This document shows, one piece after another, positions 42,160-49,954 of a stretch of DNA of 64,000 nt. Made by a program: the position numbers and the translations under genes. The notes beneath the pieces were generated by a model. It saw only the letters and a program-made list of their open reading frames with translations. It did no database searches and had not been told where the DNA came from. The DNA lies in contig NZ_JAUSST010000010.1 of NCBI RefSeq assembly GCF_030812415.1, positions 39,022 to 103,021 on the forward strand. Reading direction: 5' to 3'. Each line of letters begins with the position of its first letter. Position 1 is the first letter of the stretch. This stretch comes from Paenibacillus harenae (GTDB taxonomy: Bacteria; Bacillota; Bacilli; Paenibacillales; Paenibacillaceae).

Positions 42160-42810
42160 TTAGATCGTCTTCAAATCCTCCAGCTGCGCTTCCTTCGATC
42201 TTGATTCCGCTTCGGCCAGCTCGACCGCCGCATCCTCTCTCTCTTCCTCGCTCAGCTCTTTCTGCGGCGCGAGAACCGTCACAACGACCATCTCCGGCTC
42301 CGTCTTCGCCTCGACGCCTTGCGGCAGCTGCAGATCGCGGACGAGCAAGCTCTCCCCTACGCCAAGCGTCGCAATATCGACCGTGATCGACTCAGGGATA
42401 TCACCCGGCAAGCATTGCACCTCAAGCTCATGGAGAATCACTTGCAAAATGCCGCCTTCGCGAACGCCTTCCGAATCGCCGCCCGCTTCGATTCGCACAT
42501 TAGCTCTTACATTCTCATTCATATTGACCTGATGGAAGTCAACGTGAAGCAATTGACGACTCAGCGAATCTCTCTGCACGTCCGAAATCATAACGGAATG
42601 CTTGCCCTGCGTCCCGATCTCGATCTCCAGCACCGCGTTCGGGTGAGATCGAAGCAAGCCTTGCAGCTCCTTCTCATCGATTGCAACAAGCGCTGAAGCG
42701 TTCAACAGCTTGCCGTACACGATGCCGGGAACTTTGCCTTGCTGCCGAAGTTCACGCAATTCGCCCTTCGTCGAAACGTTCCTTTGGTCCGCTTTCATTG
42801 CTATCGCCAT
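42160..42810 (-). CDS. rplY: Ribosomal protein bL25 / general stress protein Ctc
   Basis: 216 residues, the long two-domain (TL5/Ctc) form: N-terminal 5S-rRNA-binding domain (GELRELRQQGKVPGIVYGK, LLHVDFHQVNMNE) and C-terminal beta domain (LPGDIPESITVDIATLGVGESLLVRDLQLPQGV), ending in an acidic tail. AGGAGG precedes the ATG. In Bacillus and most Paenibacillus, prs lies between glmU and this gene; here only 102 bases separate them. Confidence 0.93.
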   Translation of the reverse strand: MAIAMKADQRNVSTKGELRELRQQGKVPGIVYGKLLNASALVAIDEKELQGLLRSHPNAVLEIEIGTQGKHSVMISDVQRDSLSRQLLHVDFHQVNMNENVRANVRIEAGGDSEGVREGGILQVILHELEVQCLPGDIPESITVDIATLGVGESLLVRDLQLPQGVEAKTEPEMVVVTVLAPQKELSEEEREDAAVELAEAESRSKEAQLEDLKTI

Positions 42811-42912
42811 ATGGGTATCCTCCTAAAATGGATATTCCATATAGCTTTACCCAATCAGGCAACATCTTAATCATGAATCTCTCATTCATTTAGCAATCTC
42901 TTTATGGCGCTT

Positions 42913-44310
42913 CTACTTCTGCGAACGTTCCTTCTTCGCTTTCGCGCGCGAGCGGATCTTCTCCGCATATCCCGGTTTGTTCACCTGGCGCTCCCTGGCG
43001 ATAGACAAATCGCCCGCGGGGACGTCATGCGTAATAGTCGAGCCGGCGACGACATAAGCGCCCTCGCCAATCTTCACGGGTGCGATCAGGTTCACGTTGC
43101 TGCCGACGAACGCATTGTCGCCGATTTCCGTGATCGCCTTGTTGAAGCCGTCATAGTTGACCGTAATCGCGCCGCAGCCGATATTGACGTCCTTGCCGAC
43201 CTTCGCGTCGCCGACGTAGCTAAGATGCGATACTTTGCTTCCATCGTCCAGCGTTGCGTTCTTAAGCTCGACGAAATCGCCGATCTTGCAGCCGCGTCCA
43301 AGCTTGGAACCGGGACGCAAGTTCGCGTAAGGACCAACCGTGCTCTCCTCGCCTACAACGGAATCGGCGACAACCGAATATTTTACCGCTGCCCCGCGTC
43401 CGAGCTCGCTATCCGTAATGTCCGCTTGCGGCCCAATGACGCAGTCCTCGCCGATGACGGTATTGCCGCGCAGCACCGTTCCCGGATATAGAACCGTATC
43501 CGCCCCGATCTGGACACCCGCTTCGATATACGTCGAAGCCGGATCGATAATCGTTACGCCGCCGATCAGATGGCCGCGGTTAATTCGGGCCCGCATATAG
43601 CCCTCCGCCTCGGCAAGAGCCACGCGATCGTTCACGCCGATTGCCTCCGCCAAGTCGGACGTGCAATAGCCCTGCACCGATTGTCCCGCATCGCGGAAGA
43701 TGCCGATCACATCGGTTAAGTAATATTCGCCCTGCGCGTTGTTGCTCGTCACTTTGGCAAGCGCATCGAACAGCTTGCGGTTATCGAAGCAATACGTCCC
43801 CGTATTGATTTCCTTTACCGCCGCCTCTGCCGGAGAGCAGTCCTTCTGCTCCACGATTCGCTGCACGCCTCCGTCTTCCCCGCGAATAATACGTCCGTAG
43901 CCTGCCGGTTCGCCGAAGGAAGCCGTCAGCACCGTAGCCGCTGCGCCTGACGACGTATGCAGCTCCAGCATTGATGTAATCGTTGACGCCTTCACGAGCG
44001 GCGTATCGCCGCAAATGACGATCGTCGTCCCTTCCTCGCCGCCAAGCAGCGCTTCAGCCTGACGGACCGCATGTCCCGTGCCCAGCTGCTGCTCCTGCAG
44101 TACGTATTCCGCCGCATCGCCCAGATACGACTTCACGCTCTCCGCGCCATGACCGACAATAACGACCGTACGCTCGCTGGAAGCTTCCTTTACCACATCC
44201 ACGACATGCCCTACCATCGGCTTGCCGCATACCGGATGGAGCACCTTATATAATTTCGATTTCATACGTTTGCCCTGACCAGCAGCAAGCACAATCGCCA
44301 TAATCTTCAA
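42913..44310 (-). CDS. glmU: Bifunctional UDP-GlcNAc pyrophosphorylase / glucosamine-1-P acetyltransferase GlmU
   Basis: 465 residues. Uridyltransferase domain (MAIVLAAGQGKRMKSKLYKVLHPVCGKPM, VICGDTPLV, EQKDCSPAEAAVKEINTGTY) and a left-handed beta-helix acetyltransferase domain (GVTIIDPASTYIEAGVQIGADTVL, PYANLRPGSKLGRGCKIGDFVELKNATL, HLSYVGDAKVGKDVNIGCGAI). It makes UDP-GlcNAc for peptidoglycan. TTG 44310 is the likely start: GGGAGG is 7 bases before it, while the in-frame ATG three codons later is too far. Own promoter at 44363-44391. Confidence 0.95.
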   Translation of the reverse strand: MKIMAIVLAAGQGKRMKSKLYKVLHPVCGKPMVGHVVDVVKEASSERTVVIVGHGAESVKSYLGDAAEYVLQEQQLGTGHAVRQAEALLGGEEGTTIVICGDTPLVKASTITSMLELHTSSGAAATVLTASFGEPAGYGRIIRGEDGGVQRIVEQKDCSPAEAAVKEINTGTYCFDNRKLFDALAKVTSNNAQGEYYLTDVIGIFRDAGQSVQGYCTSDLAEAIGVNDRVALAEAEGYMRARINRGHLIGGVTIIDPASTYIEAGVQIGADTVLYPGTVLRGNTVIGEDCVIGPQADITDSELGRGAAVKYSVVADSVVGEESTVGPYANLRPGSKLGRGCKIGDFVELKNATLDDGSKVSHLSYVGDAKVGKDVNIGCGAITVNYDGFNKAITEIGDNAFVGSNVNLIAPVKIGEGAYVVAGSTITHDVPAGDLSIARERQVNKPGYAEKIRSRAKAKKERSQK

Positions 44311-44362
44311 CTGAATAACCTCCCAAGCCTCATTAAACAAACTTCTTTTATGACTATATCCC

Positions 44363-44391
44363 ATTATACGGACATCGACAACTATGGTTAA
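44363..44391 (-). promoter_or_regulatory. Promoter of glmU
   Basis: Minus-strand TTAACC (44386-44391), 17-bp spacer, TATAAT (44363-44368), directly after the spoVG terminator. Confidence 0.55.
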
Positions 44392-44394
44392 GCC

Positions 44395-44430
44395 AAAAAA
44401 GAGAAGAGAGCCCTATGGCCCTCTTCTCTA
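44395..44430 (-). terminator. Terminator of spoVG
   Basis: Minus-strand stem AGAGAAGAG-GGCC / GGGC-TCTCTTCTCT followed by six T. Confidence 0.9.
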
Positions 44431-44459
44431 AACCATCTTATTAATCGTGAAGCCCTTGG

Positions 44460-44747
44460 TTAAGCGCCTTCTTCAATTTCAATAACAACTTCCTCTGCTG
44501 CGCGCTCGTATTCGGCCAAAACAGCAGCTTGGATTTTCTCCCGGGTGGTTGAAGAGATCGGATGAGCGATATCCCGAAACTCTCCGTCCGGAGTACGTTT
44601 GCTAGGCATTGCGACGAACATACCATTGTTGCCGTCAATCACGCGGATATCGTGAACGACGAATTCATTGTCAATGGTAATGGAAGCGATTGCCTTCATA
44701 CGCCCTTCGGAATTTACACGGCGGAGTCTGACATCAGTAATTTGCAC
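44460..44747 (-). CDS. spoVG: Regulator SpoVG
   Basis: 95 residues, the standard length, beginning MQITDVRLRRVNSEGRMKAIASITIDNEFVVHDIRVI and containing GNNGMFVAMPSKRTPDGEFRDIAHPIS; the C-terminus is acidic. SpoVG binds RNA/DNA and acts in sporulation, cell division and virulence in Firmicutes. AAAGGTGG lies before the ATG. A sigma-H-type promoter is visible upstream, matching Bacillus. Confidence 0.96.
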   Translation of the reverse strand: MQITDVRLRRVNSEGRMKAIASITIDNEFVVHDIRVIDGNNGMFVAMPSKRTPDGEFRDIAHPISSTTREKIQAAVLAEYERAAEEVVIEIEEGA

Positions 44748-44788
44748 TTGTGTTCACCACCTTTGCCTATCAGAGACTTGGGTGTATA

Positions 44789-44816
44789 TTTCCACGTTTT
44801 TGTGCAAAATCCTTCT
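44789..44816 (-). promoter_or_regulatory. spoVG: Sigma-H-type promoter of spoVG
   Basis: Minus-strand AGAAGGATTT (44807-44816), 11-bp spacer, GTGGAAA (44789-44795). This matches the sigma-H consensus RNAGGAWWW-N11/12-RNNGAAT with one mismatch and resembles the B. subtilis spoVG promoter. A very A/T-rich stretch lies just upstream, as in Bacillus where AbrB binds. Confidence 0.7.
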
Positions 44817-44878
44817 AGTTTTTTGGTAAAATCATGCTATTTTTAAAATATTTTTTTGCGAACGCATGTTTTTCGTTG

Positions 44879-45286
44879 TCATTCGACATATGTCGATGCA
44901 ATGACCTCGATTTCGACAAGAACATCCTTCGGAAGCCGCGCCACTTCTACGGTCGAGCGCGCTGGCTTATGGTCGCCGAAGTACGATCCGTAGATGCCGT
45001 TAACCGATGCGAAGTCGTTCATGTCCTTCATGAAAACGGTCGCTTTCACTACGTCGTTGAAAGTGGATCCGGCAGCCGCGAGCACCGCTTCGAGATTGCG
45101 GAAAACTTGGTGCGCCTGTTCCTCAATGCCGCCCTCGATCAATTGACCGGATGCATCCAGCGGGATTTGTCCGGAAGTAAATAATAGTCCCCCCAATTTA
45201 ATCGCTTGCGAATAAGGTCCAATCGCCGCAGGAGCTTTGTCTGTAGCTACCACTTGCGGTACTTGTTTGGCAGTCACGCTTGTCAC
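44879..45286 (-). CDS. ridA: RidA family enamine/imine deaminase (YabJ)
   Basis: 135 residues, the usual length. Motifs: APAAIGPYSQAIKLGGLLFTSGQIPLD, AHQVFRNLEAVLAAAGSTFNDVVKATVFMKDMNDFASVNGIY, KPARSTVEVARLPKDVLVEIEVIA, including the catalytic Arg in PARSTVEV. It hydrolyses reactive enamines made by PLP enzymes. GTG start with GGAAAGG upstream, 26 bases after purR, forming the purR-yabJ pair seen in Bacillus. Confidence 0.93.
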   Translation of the reverse strand: MTSVTAKQVPQVVATDKAPAAIGPYSQAIKLGGLLFTSGQIPLDASGQLIEGGIEEQAHQVFRNLEAVLAAAGSTFNDVVKATVFMKDMNDFASVNGIYGSYFGDHKPARSTVEVARLPKDVLVEIEVIASTYVE

Positions 45287-45312
45287 AGCCTTTCCGATAT
45301 CGATATCGTCCG

Positions 45313-46137
45313 TTATTTGAAATAGTTGCCGGGAAGAACAGTCGTCTGCTTCGTCTTCATATCCACAGCCGTCAGCTTCGCCAGGGACACGTAATCCTCC
45401 AGCAGCCGCTCCTCCAGCTCCACCTCGCCCGATTCAACGAATACGCCTACCCCGGCTACCGTTGCCTTGAACTCGTAGAGCAGGTCCATCATGCCTTGGA
45501 TCGTGCCTCCGGCCTTCATGAAGTCGTCAATGATAAGCACGCGCGATTGCTCCTTCAGAGCCCTGCGGGCAAGGGACATCGTCTGTATGCGCTTCGTCGA
45601 ACCCGATACATAGTTGATGCTGACCGCAGAGCCTTCCGTTACCTTATTATCGCGCCTAACGATGACGACTGGGATATTGAGGCACGAAGCTGTCGCGTAA
45701 GCGAGCGGAATGCCCTTCGTCTCAACGGTCATAATGACATCGATCCGGCGGTCCGCGAAAGCCGTAGCGAACATTCTGCCGACGTCTGCGAGCATCTCCG
45801 GTTGTCCGAGCATGTCGGTCATATACAAATAGCCGCCGGGCAATACCCTCTCGGGCTGTTCCAACTGACGGCATATACCATTCATAATCGATAACGCTGT
45901 ATCTTGATTCATTTTCGGCGTATACTTCACGCCTCCTGCCGCCCCGGCATGCGTATGAAGCTCGCCGAAACCTTCCTCTTCGAATACCTCTTTAATAATG
46001 GCTAAGTCTTCACTGATCGATGACTTCGCAGACTGATAACGATCGGCGAACGCTGTCAACGAAATTAACGTGTGGGGACGACTTAGCAGGTATTGGGTCA
46101 TTTCTACCAATCTTGCGCTACGTTTCAACTTCTTCAA
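45313..46137 (-). CDS. purR: Purine operon repressor PurR
   Basis: About 274 residues. N-terminal winged helix (RLVEMTQYLLSRPHTLISLTAFADRYQSAKSSISEDLAIIKE) and C-terminal phosphoribosyltransferase fold with the PRPP loop VLIIDDFMKAGGTIQGM. It represses purine genes and is relieved by PRPP. TTG 46137 (MKKLKRSARL) is preferred: GGGGGGAG directly abuts ATG 46143 but is well spaced from the TTG, and related proteins begin MKK. Two PurBox-like sequences in opposite orientation lie just upstream, suggesting autoregulation. Confidence 0.93.
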   Translation of the reverse strand: MKKLKRSARLVEMTQYLLSRPHTLISLTAFADRYQSAKSSISEDLAIIKEVFEEEGFGELHTHAGAAGGVKYTPKMNQDTALSIMNGICRQLEQPERVLPGGYLYMTDMLGQPEMLADVGRMFATAFADRRIDVIMTVETKGIPLAYATASCLNIPVVIVRRDNKVTEGSAVSINYVSGSTKRIQTMSLARRALKEQSRVLIIDDFMKAGGTIQGMMDLLYEFKATVAGVGVFVESGEVELEERLLEDYVSLAKLTAVDMKTKQTTVLPGNYFK

Positions 46138-46154
46138 AGGCATCTCCCCCCACT

Positions 46155-46199
46155 AAATCCGAATAATATAATGTCAATATAACATTTTTATACGGATTT
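46155..46199 (-). promoter_or_regulatory. Candidate inverted PurBox pair before purR
   Basis: Plus-strand AAATCCGAATAAT (46155-46167) matches AWWWCCGAACWWT at 12 of 13 positions. A second, weaker copy AAATCCGTATAAA is on the minus strand (46187-46199). Their CG centres are 33 bp apart, about twice the 16-17 bp usual in B. subtilis. Confidence 0.45.
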
Positions 46200-46219
46200 A
46201 ATCAAGAAGAACGTCAACC

Positions 46220-47074
46220 CTATGTAAGCATTCTTACCACATAGACTTCTTTGCAAAATCCGCGCAAGCCGTTATAGATACGAGGAAGCTTGGCCTCCTT
46301 CGATACAAGTCCGAACACGGTCGGTCCGCTTCCCGACATCAGCACGCCGTCCGCACCCAGACGGATCATGCTTTCTTTAATTTGCTGCACCTCCGGATGG
46401 ACTTCAAGCGTCACATCCTCCAAGACGTTGCCAAGCCCTTCGCAGATGTCGTTGAACGAACCCCTTGCAAGCGCATCCCTCATATTCGGTATCGATGGAT
46501 GATGCTTCAGCTCGTTCGCTCTCAGCCTGCCGTAGACATCGGCCGTCGAGACGTTAATCGGCGGCTTAGCCAGTACGACCCAGCATTGCGGCGGATTATC
46601 GATATGCTCCAACAGTTCGCCTCGTCCGCGGGCGATCGCCGTTCCGCCTGTGACGCAGTAAGGCACGTCCGAGCCAAGCTCCGCCCCTAACACGCGAAGC
46701 TCCTCCTCCGGTATGCCGAGCTTCCAGAGCCTGTTCAGCCCCCTCAGCGCAGCCGCTGCATCGCTGCTGCCGCCGGCTAGCCCTGCGGCAACCGGTATTT
46801 TCTTATCCAAATGGATGTAGACGCCCTTACGTACGTCATACCGGTCTTTAATCAATCTTGCCGCCTGGAAAGCGAGGTTCTTCTCGTCAAGCGGAATATA
46901 GCCAACCTGGCTCGAGATGATGATCGTATCGCGCGGCAGCTCTTCCATTTCCAAACGATCGGCAAGGTCGACCATCGTCATAATCATCTCGACCTCATGG
47001 AAGCCGTCTTCGCGCTTGCGGAGCACGTCGAGGACTAAGTTAATTTTGGCAGAAGCCTTCTCGTATATTTTCAT
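46220..47074 (-). CDS. ispE: 4-diphosphocytidyl-2-C-methyl-D-erythritol kinase
   Basis: 284 residues, GHMP kinase: MKIYEKASAKINLVLDVLRKREDGFHEVEMIMTMVDL, ATP-binding loop PVAAGLAGGSSDAAAALRGLN, and GVLMSGSGPTVFGLV. It phosphorylates CDP-methylerythritol in the non-mevalonate isoprenoid pathway. ATG 47074 with GGAG upstream. Usual position between sspF and purR. Confidence 0.95.
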   Translation of the reverse strand: MKIYEKASAKINLVLDVLRKREDGFHEVEMIMTMVDLADRLEMEELPRDTIIISSQVGYIPLDEKNLAFQAARLIKDRYDVRKGVYIHLDKKIPVAAGLAGGSSDAAAALRGLNRLWKLGIPEEELRVLGAELGSDVPYCVTGGTAIARGRGELLEHIDNPPQCWVVLAKPPINVSTADVYGRLRANELKHHPSIPNMRDALARGSFNDICEGLGNVLEDVTLEVHPEVQQIKESMIRLGADGVLMSGSGPTVFGLVSKEAKLPRIYNGLRGFCKEVYVVRMLT

Positions 47075-47133
47075 AAGGGTACGTTCTCCGTTCGTTCGTA
47101 AGCTTATCCCTCATTATAGCAAACGAACGCAAT

Positions 47134-47186
47134 AAAAGCTAAGCGCTCTGAGCAGACTGCAGGCAGGCCGCAAGAGGCTTAGCTTT
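47134..47186 (-). terminator. Terminator of sspF
   Basis: Minus-strand AAAGCTAAGC / GCTTAGCTTTT arms around a long, internally structured loop, 32 bases after the sspF stop. Confidence 0.65.
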
Positions 47187-47217
47187 ATTCTATCGAAACA
47201 CGGTAAACCGAGTCGCT

Positions 47218-47403
47218 CTAAGGACGATTCGACTTGGCAGCCGCCTGCTCGGCAAGCTGAATGGCACGCTTGACCATATTGCCCGCATCCTTGGCCCGGA
47301 TGCCGCCCCAGCCTTCCTGCTGAACCGTATCGTAAAAGCCCAAATCCTTGGCCAACTCGTATTTCAATTCCTCCGACATGACGCTTCGTCTTCTTCGGCT
47401 CAT
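47218..47403 (-). CDS. sspF: Alpha/beta-type small acid-soluble spore protein SspF
   Basis: 61 residues: MSRRRRSVMSEELKYELAKDLGFYDTVQQEGWGGIRAKDAGNMVKRAIQLAEQ. The germination-protease region (ELAKDLGF) and the GWGGI(R)AKDAGNMVKRAI DNA-binding segment are typical of SspF. It coats spore DNA. GGAGG precedes ATG 47403; an upstream in-frame start would add a basicless leader and is rejected. A sigma-G-type promoter is visible. Confidence 0.93.
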   Translation of the reverse strand: MSRRRRSVMSEELKYELAKDLGFYDTVQQEGWGGIRAKDAGNMVKRAIQLAEQAAAKSNRP

Positions 47404-47459
47404 CGTTATCCCTCCAAGGTGTAAGGTATAAACTGCAATAACGTCCCGCGTTACGACAG

Positions 47460-47489
47460 TAGTATGCTTCAAAGAGGCGAAGCTCATTC
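47460..47489 (-). promoter_or_regulatory. sspF: Sigma-G-type promoter of sspF
   Basis: Minus-strand -35 GAATGA (47484-47489), 17-bp spacer, -10 CATACTA (47460-47466). The -10 is an exact sigma-G consensus; this fits forespore expression of a small acid-soluble protein. Confidence 0.65.
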
Positions 47490-47520
47490 GGCAGGCCGCT
47501 CAGCCGCCAAGTCGGAGAGC

Positions 47521-47549
47521 AAAAAAAAGACGCAGATGGTATCTGCGTC
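47521..47549 (-). terminator. Terminator of veg
   Basis: Perfect 9-bp minus-strand stem GACGCAGAT / ATCTGCGTC with a 3-base loop, then eight T. Confidence 0.92.
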
Positions 47550-47576
47550 AACTAGCCGGTTAAGGCATATATAAAT

Positions 47577-47858
47577 CTATTGTTGAAGATAAGCGATTCG
47601 GACTTGACCTAGGCCTTCATCATTGCATACGGTCACTTCAACCGACTCGGTCAGAATATCCGCATAACTGTATGAGACACGCTTGAACGCGTGTTGCTCT
47701 TCATCCAGCTTCACAATGAAAACAGAAGGGTAGATTTCTTCCAACGTACCGGTTCGTTCGATGGTCTTTCGTCGGCCACCGTTAGCTCGAAGACGGATTT
47801 TGGAGCCAACATGAGCTTCCAAACTGCGTTTTATATCCAATAGCGCATTTTTTGCCAT
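47577..47858 (-). CDS. veg: Veg protein
   Basis: 93 residues: MAKNALLDIKRSLEAHVGSKIRLRANGGRRKTIERTGTLEEIYPSVFIVKLDE, then FKRVSYSYADILTESVEV. This matches the small conserved Veg protein, which stimulates biofilm formation in B. subtilis and has a compact SH3-like beta fold. AGAGGTGG lies before the ATG. Two strong sigma-A promoters precede it, in line with the strong veg promoter known from Bacillus. Confidence 0.95.
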   Translation of the reverse strand: MAKNALLDIKRSLEAHVGSKIRLRANGGRRKTIERTGTLEEIYPSVFIVKLDEEQHAFKRVSYSYADILTESVEVTVCNDEGLGQVRIAYLQQ

Positions 47859-47885
47859 TGTCCACTACCACCTCTTTCCTTGTCC

Positions 47886-47914
47886 ATTATAAACAAAAAA
47901 GGAGGGTTTGTCAA
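47886..47914 (-). promoter_or_regulatory. veg: Consensus sigma-A promoter of veg (proximal)
   Basis: Minus-strand TTGACA (47909-47914), 17-bp spacer, TATAAT (47886-47891): a perfect consensus. Confidence 0.85.
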
Positions 47915-47926
47915 ACAAAGCAAAAT

Positions 47927-47956
47927 ATTATATCAGCCACATTATTTACTTGTCAA
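47927..47956 (-). promoter_or_regulatory. veg: Consensus sigma-A promoter of veg (distal)
   Basis: Minus-strand TTGACA (47951-47956), 18-bp spacer, TATAAT (47927-47932), 42 bp upstream of the proximal promoter. Confidence 0.75.
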
Positions 47957-48064
47957 CGGTGTTTTCACCCATTTTTTAAAAATCCATGCATAATTTATTT
48001 GGTTTCATCCATATTAAGAAGTTGTCGTAAAATTTGCACCGCAAAAATGCATCAAAAAATGGAG

Positions 48065-48949
48065 CTACGACTTCAGCGTCGCGCCTACGGAAGTAATTTT
48101 GGGTTTAGGCAAGCCCACGCGAAACCGCCCTAATGTTTCAATGCCGCCAACCCCGTCTATGCCGCTAATCGTGCCGTGTATGACATCGGACAAATTAACG
48201 GTATCGCGAATCGACGTATAGCTTGCTTTGATCGCGATATAGACCGGATCAAGCGCATGGATCAATATGCGGCCTGGCGAGCTTGCGAAGTTCGAGCCTG
48301 CCTGCAGCAACGCCTCGAAATGCGATTGGCATGCGCCTGCAATCACGATGAGGCCATCGCGGTTTTTCTCATATTCCCGCGCAACACGGACGGCATTTAC
48401 GAAGTTTTGCGAGTTTTTATAACTGCCCAGGCTATATAGATCCTCTTGCAATCGATTCTTAAGCACGCCGTCATGGCCGGTTATAACGACGATATCCGGC
48501 TTCACTTGGGGAAGCAGCTGGTACAAGACGTCGGCCATCTGCGATTCATGGACATGCAGGCCATGCGACGGCACATGCATCGTATTGTAGAGCTGCATGC
48601 TTTTCTTCAAGTAATTGTTGTCCCCATCCAGGTGCAGCACCTTTCCGGGCACCTCGAAGAAAGGCTGGTTCTCCTGCGTTGCAAGCCGGATATGATCCAC
48701 GGTCTCGACCGCTTGGCGCTCTCTCTGATTGTGCATGCGCTGCAGCGAATCGTTTACTTTAATGCGAACTTGCTGAACCGCTCTTGTCGATTCCGGGTCG
48801 CGAACGACCGAGAGATCGGGAATAGGCGCATCCGCAAGCAATCGGTAGTCCGTGCCTTTCAGAACGGCATGATGTGTACGAACAGCTTCAACACAGAACA
48901 GCACGTCACCGCCATACGATTTGCGGACGACCAGGTCCCCTTGCTTCAT
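48065..48949 (-). CDS. yabG: Sporulation protease YabG
   Basis: 294 residues: MKQGDLVVRKSYGGDVLFCVE start, LHLDGDNNYLKKSMQLY, HESQMADVLYQLLPQVKPDIVVITGHDG, GLIVIAGACQSHFEALLQAGSNFASSPGRILIHALDP. YabG is a mother-cell protease that processes spore-coat proteins; the CQSH segment has the conserved Cys and His. Complete and at the usual place beside rsmA. The ATG has a nearby purine-rich site. Confidence 0.94.
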   Translation of the reverse strand: MKQGDLVVRKSYGGDVLFCVEAVRTHHAVLKGTDYRLLADAPIPDLSVVRDPESTRAVQQVRIKVNDSLQRMHNQRERQAVETVDHIRLATQENQPFFEVPGKVLHLDGDNNYLKKSMQLYNTMHVPSHGLHVHESQMADVLYQLLPQVKPDIVVITGHDGVLKNRLQEDLYSLGSYKNSQNFVNAVRVAREYEKNRDGLIVIAGACQSHFEALLQAGSNFASSPGRILIHALDPVYIAIKASYTSIRDTVNLSDVIHGTISGIDGVGGIETLGRFRVGLPKPKITSVGATLKS

Positions 48950-49036
48950 GGGTAAATCACCTCTTCGTCTATCCTATGGGCAGATAGGGCGAATGGTGAG
49001 TATTTTATGTTCGAACGGCCGCACTGAAGCTGATGC

Positions 49037-49951
49037 TTAGCCTCTCCATCCCGCTTCCAGCATCGCACGGCTGACGCTCGCGAATTCCTCAAGCGACAGC
49101 GTCTCGCCGCGACGTGCCGGGTCGATCCCGATGCCCGTGAGCAGCGCCGTCAGCGCCTCGCGGTTTTCCTTGCCGACGAAAGCGGTCAAGTTATTGAATA
49201 GCGTCTTGCGGCGTTGTGCGAAGCTTGCTTGTACGACGCGGAAGTAGTGATCCTCGTCCGGTACGTCAACGGCCGGCTTATCGCGCAGTGATAGCTTGAT
49301 GACCGCAGAATCGACGTTCGGCTGCGGAATGAACACCGTATGCGGAACGATGCAGACGACCTGCGGCACGCAGTAGTATTGCACGGCGACGCTAAGGCTG
49401 CCGTATTCCTTGCCACCCGGCTTCGCAGCCATCCGATCGGCGACCTCCTTCTGGATCATCACGACGATATGCTCCAGCGGCAATCGCTCCTCCAGGAGCT
49501 TCATAAGGATCGGCGTCGTCACGTAGTAAGGCAAGTTGGCAACGACACTAACGCCGCTCATATCGCTGAAGCGATCCTCGAATACTTGCTTCAAGTCCAG
49601 CTTGAGCACGTCGCCGTGAATGACCTCCGTATTCGTGTCCTCCGACAATACGTCGCGCAGAATCGGAATAAGACGGTTGTCGATCTCCACCGCCGTTACT
49701 TTGCCCGCCGATGCGGCAAGACGCTGCGTAAGCGCACCGATGCCCGGACCGATCTCCAGCGCGCCCTTCGTTTCGTCGAGCTCGGCAGCCTCGACGATCT
49801 TGTTCAATATGTTTTGATCGATCAGAAAGTTCTGACCTAAGCTCTTCTTGAACGAGAAGCCGTACTTCGCTATAATTTCCTTCGTTCGCTTCGGCGTTGC
49901 CACCTCTATAGAGGCTCTGCCTGTTGCCGCCGTACCCTCATGTCCGTTCAT
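49037..49951 (-). CDS. rsmA: 16S rRNA dimethyladenosine methyltransferase RsmA (KsgA)
   Basis: 304 residues. FSFKKSLGQNFLIDQNILNKIV, SAM motif ALEIGPGIGALTQRL, catalytic NLPYYVTTP, and the C-terminal helical domain (FVQASFAQRRKTLFNNL-like stretch). It dimethylates two adenosines near the 3' end of 16S rRNA. The ATG lies 3 bases from the rnmV stop, so the two are coupled. Confidence 0.96.
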   Translation of the reverse strand: MNGHEGTAATGRASIEVATPKRTKEIIAKYGFSFKKSLGQNFLIDQNILNKIVEAAELDETKGALEIGPGIGALTQRLAASAGKVTAVEIDNRLIPILRDVLSEDTNTEVIHGDVLKLDLKQVFEDRFSDMSGVSVVANLPYYVTTPILMKLLEERLPLEHIVVMIQKEVADRMAAKPGGKEYGSLSVAVQYYCVPQVVCIVPHTVFIPQPNVDSAVIKLSLRDKPAVDVPDEDHYFRVVQASFAQRRKTLFNNLTAFVGKENREALTALLTGIGIDPARRGETLSLEEFASVSRAMLEAGWRG

Positions 49952-49954
49952 ATG

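Noticed and set aside
42904..43491. 195-codon plus-strand frame
   Set aside because: Antisense to glmU; Arg/Ala-rich shadow.
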